DNA from: Cymbomonas tetramitiformis
Taxonomy: Eukaryota > Chlorophyta > Pyramimonadophyceae > Pyramimonadales > Pyramimonadaceae
Direction: 5' to 3'
DNA length: 26,708 nt
NCBI GenBank assembly: GCA_001247695.2
Contig: LGRX02024665.1
Coordinates: forward strand, 1-26,708
The position numbers and the translations under genes were made by a program. The notes under the pieces were generated by a model. That model was not told where the DNA came from. It was given only the letters and a program-made list of their open reading frames with translations, and searched no databases. This document shows positions 26,389 to 26,708 of the stretch, piece by piece. Numbering within the stretch: the stretch's first letter is position 1; each line of letters starts with the position of its first letter.

Positions 26389-26708
26389 CACCTCTGCTGA
26401 CTGGCGCGCTGTTTTTTTGCAGGTTAGCATGCGTTTTCGGCGTCAACATTGCTGTCTTTTTTATTTTCGTGCGTTGCTGTTACGATGTGCATGCTATTGT
26501 TTTGACTATCCTAAATTGTACTTATTTACAGATCTGTGCCTGCAGGAACTCTGCGATTTTGGCCGTCTGTAGCACTGGATGGAGCTGTAGGCAACTCTGC
26601 CGATTTCCAAGACTGCTATTGCTTACTTTAGGATAGATGAACTGTTTTAATTGATTGATCGATACGTAGTTTTTGTTTGCTGTCTCGTTCCATTTACATG
26701 CTTTAATA

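Larger units (their letters stand above)
23288..26560. repeat. Tandem duplication copy R2 (about 1.5 kb without its insertion)
   Basis: Begins two bases after R1 ends. R2 itself is 23288-24407 plus 26186-26560; the middle is the second LTR element. It matches R1 closely over its whole length apart from short tandem-repeat indels and scattered substitutions, and retains the uninterrupted GGGCATCTTGCCTATCGGG site that is split in R1. Confidence 0.92.

Noticed and set aside
26561..26708. Right end of the window after R2
   Set aside because: Short AT-rich flank, nothing recognisable.

Overview
The window looks like nuclear DNA of a repeat-rich eukaryote. It has LTR retrotransposons, hAT-type and tyrosine-recombinase elements, GT...AG introns that join in phase, tandem satellites, and no bacterial operon structure. 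A marine alga, perhaps a red alga with few introns, would fit. The sequence alone does not fix the taxon and that is only a guess.

Layout. (1) 1-4741 is the pol region of a Ty1/copia element on the + strand, cut by the window start: protease, DD35E integrase, reverse transcriptase and RNase H, with two compensating frameshifts. (2) 5419-7697 holds a broken tyrosine recombinase gene. A 289-bp hAT-like MITE sits in its upstream part, a 0.95-kb element carrying a hAT transposase C-terminal remnant sits in its middle, and a 338-bp intron lies near its end. (3) 8512-11155 is a satellite array of six related units, each ending in a CTG tract of 5 to 18 copies, with interspersed 45-bp repeats. (4) 11935-13911 is a probable host gene for a nucleotide-diphospho-sugar transferase (PF03407/GT77-like). 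It probably has an intron that contains three identical 79-bp tandem repeats. (5) On the minus strand, 18401-14560, lie a coiled-coil gene with one intron and a retropepsin-like protein gene, separated by 163-bp tandem repeats. These two may belong to one retroelement-like locus. (6) 18472-26560 is a tandem duplication of a unit of about 1.5 kb (R1, R2). R1 carries a non-autonomous gag-only LTR element (19775-23080, duplicated target ATCTT). R2 carries a second small LTR element with identical 227-bp LTRs (24408-26180, duplicated target TTTGA). Each R copy preserves the empty site of the insertion found in the other.

Only the glycosyltransferase looks like an ordinary cellular gene. Nearly everything else is mobile or repetitive, in several nested layers. 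The most informative structures are the reciprocal empty sites in R1/R2, the twice-interrupted tyrosine recombinase with an exact 81-bp repeat in its intron and again downstream, and the CTG-tract satellite.
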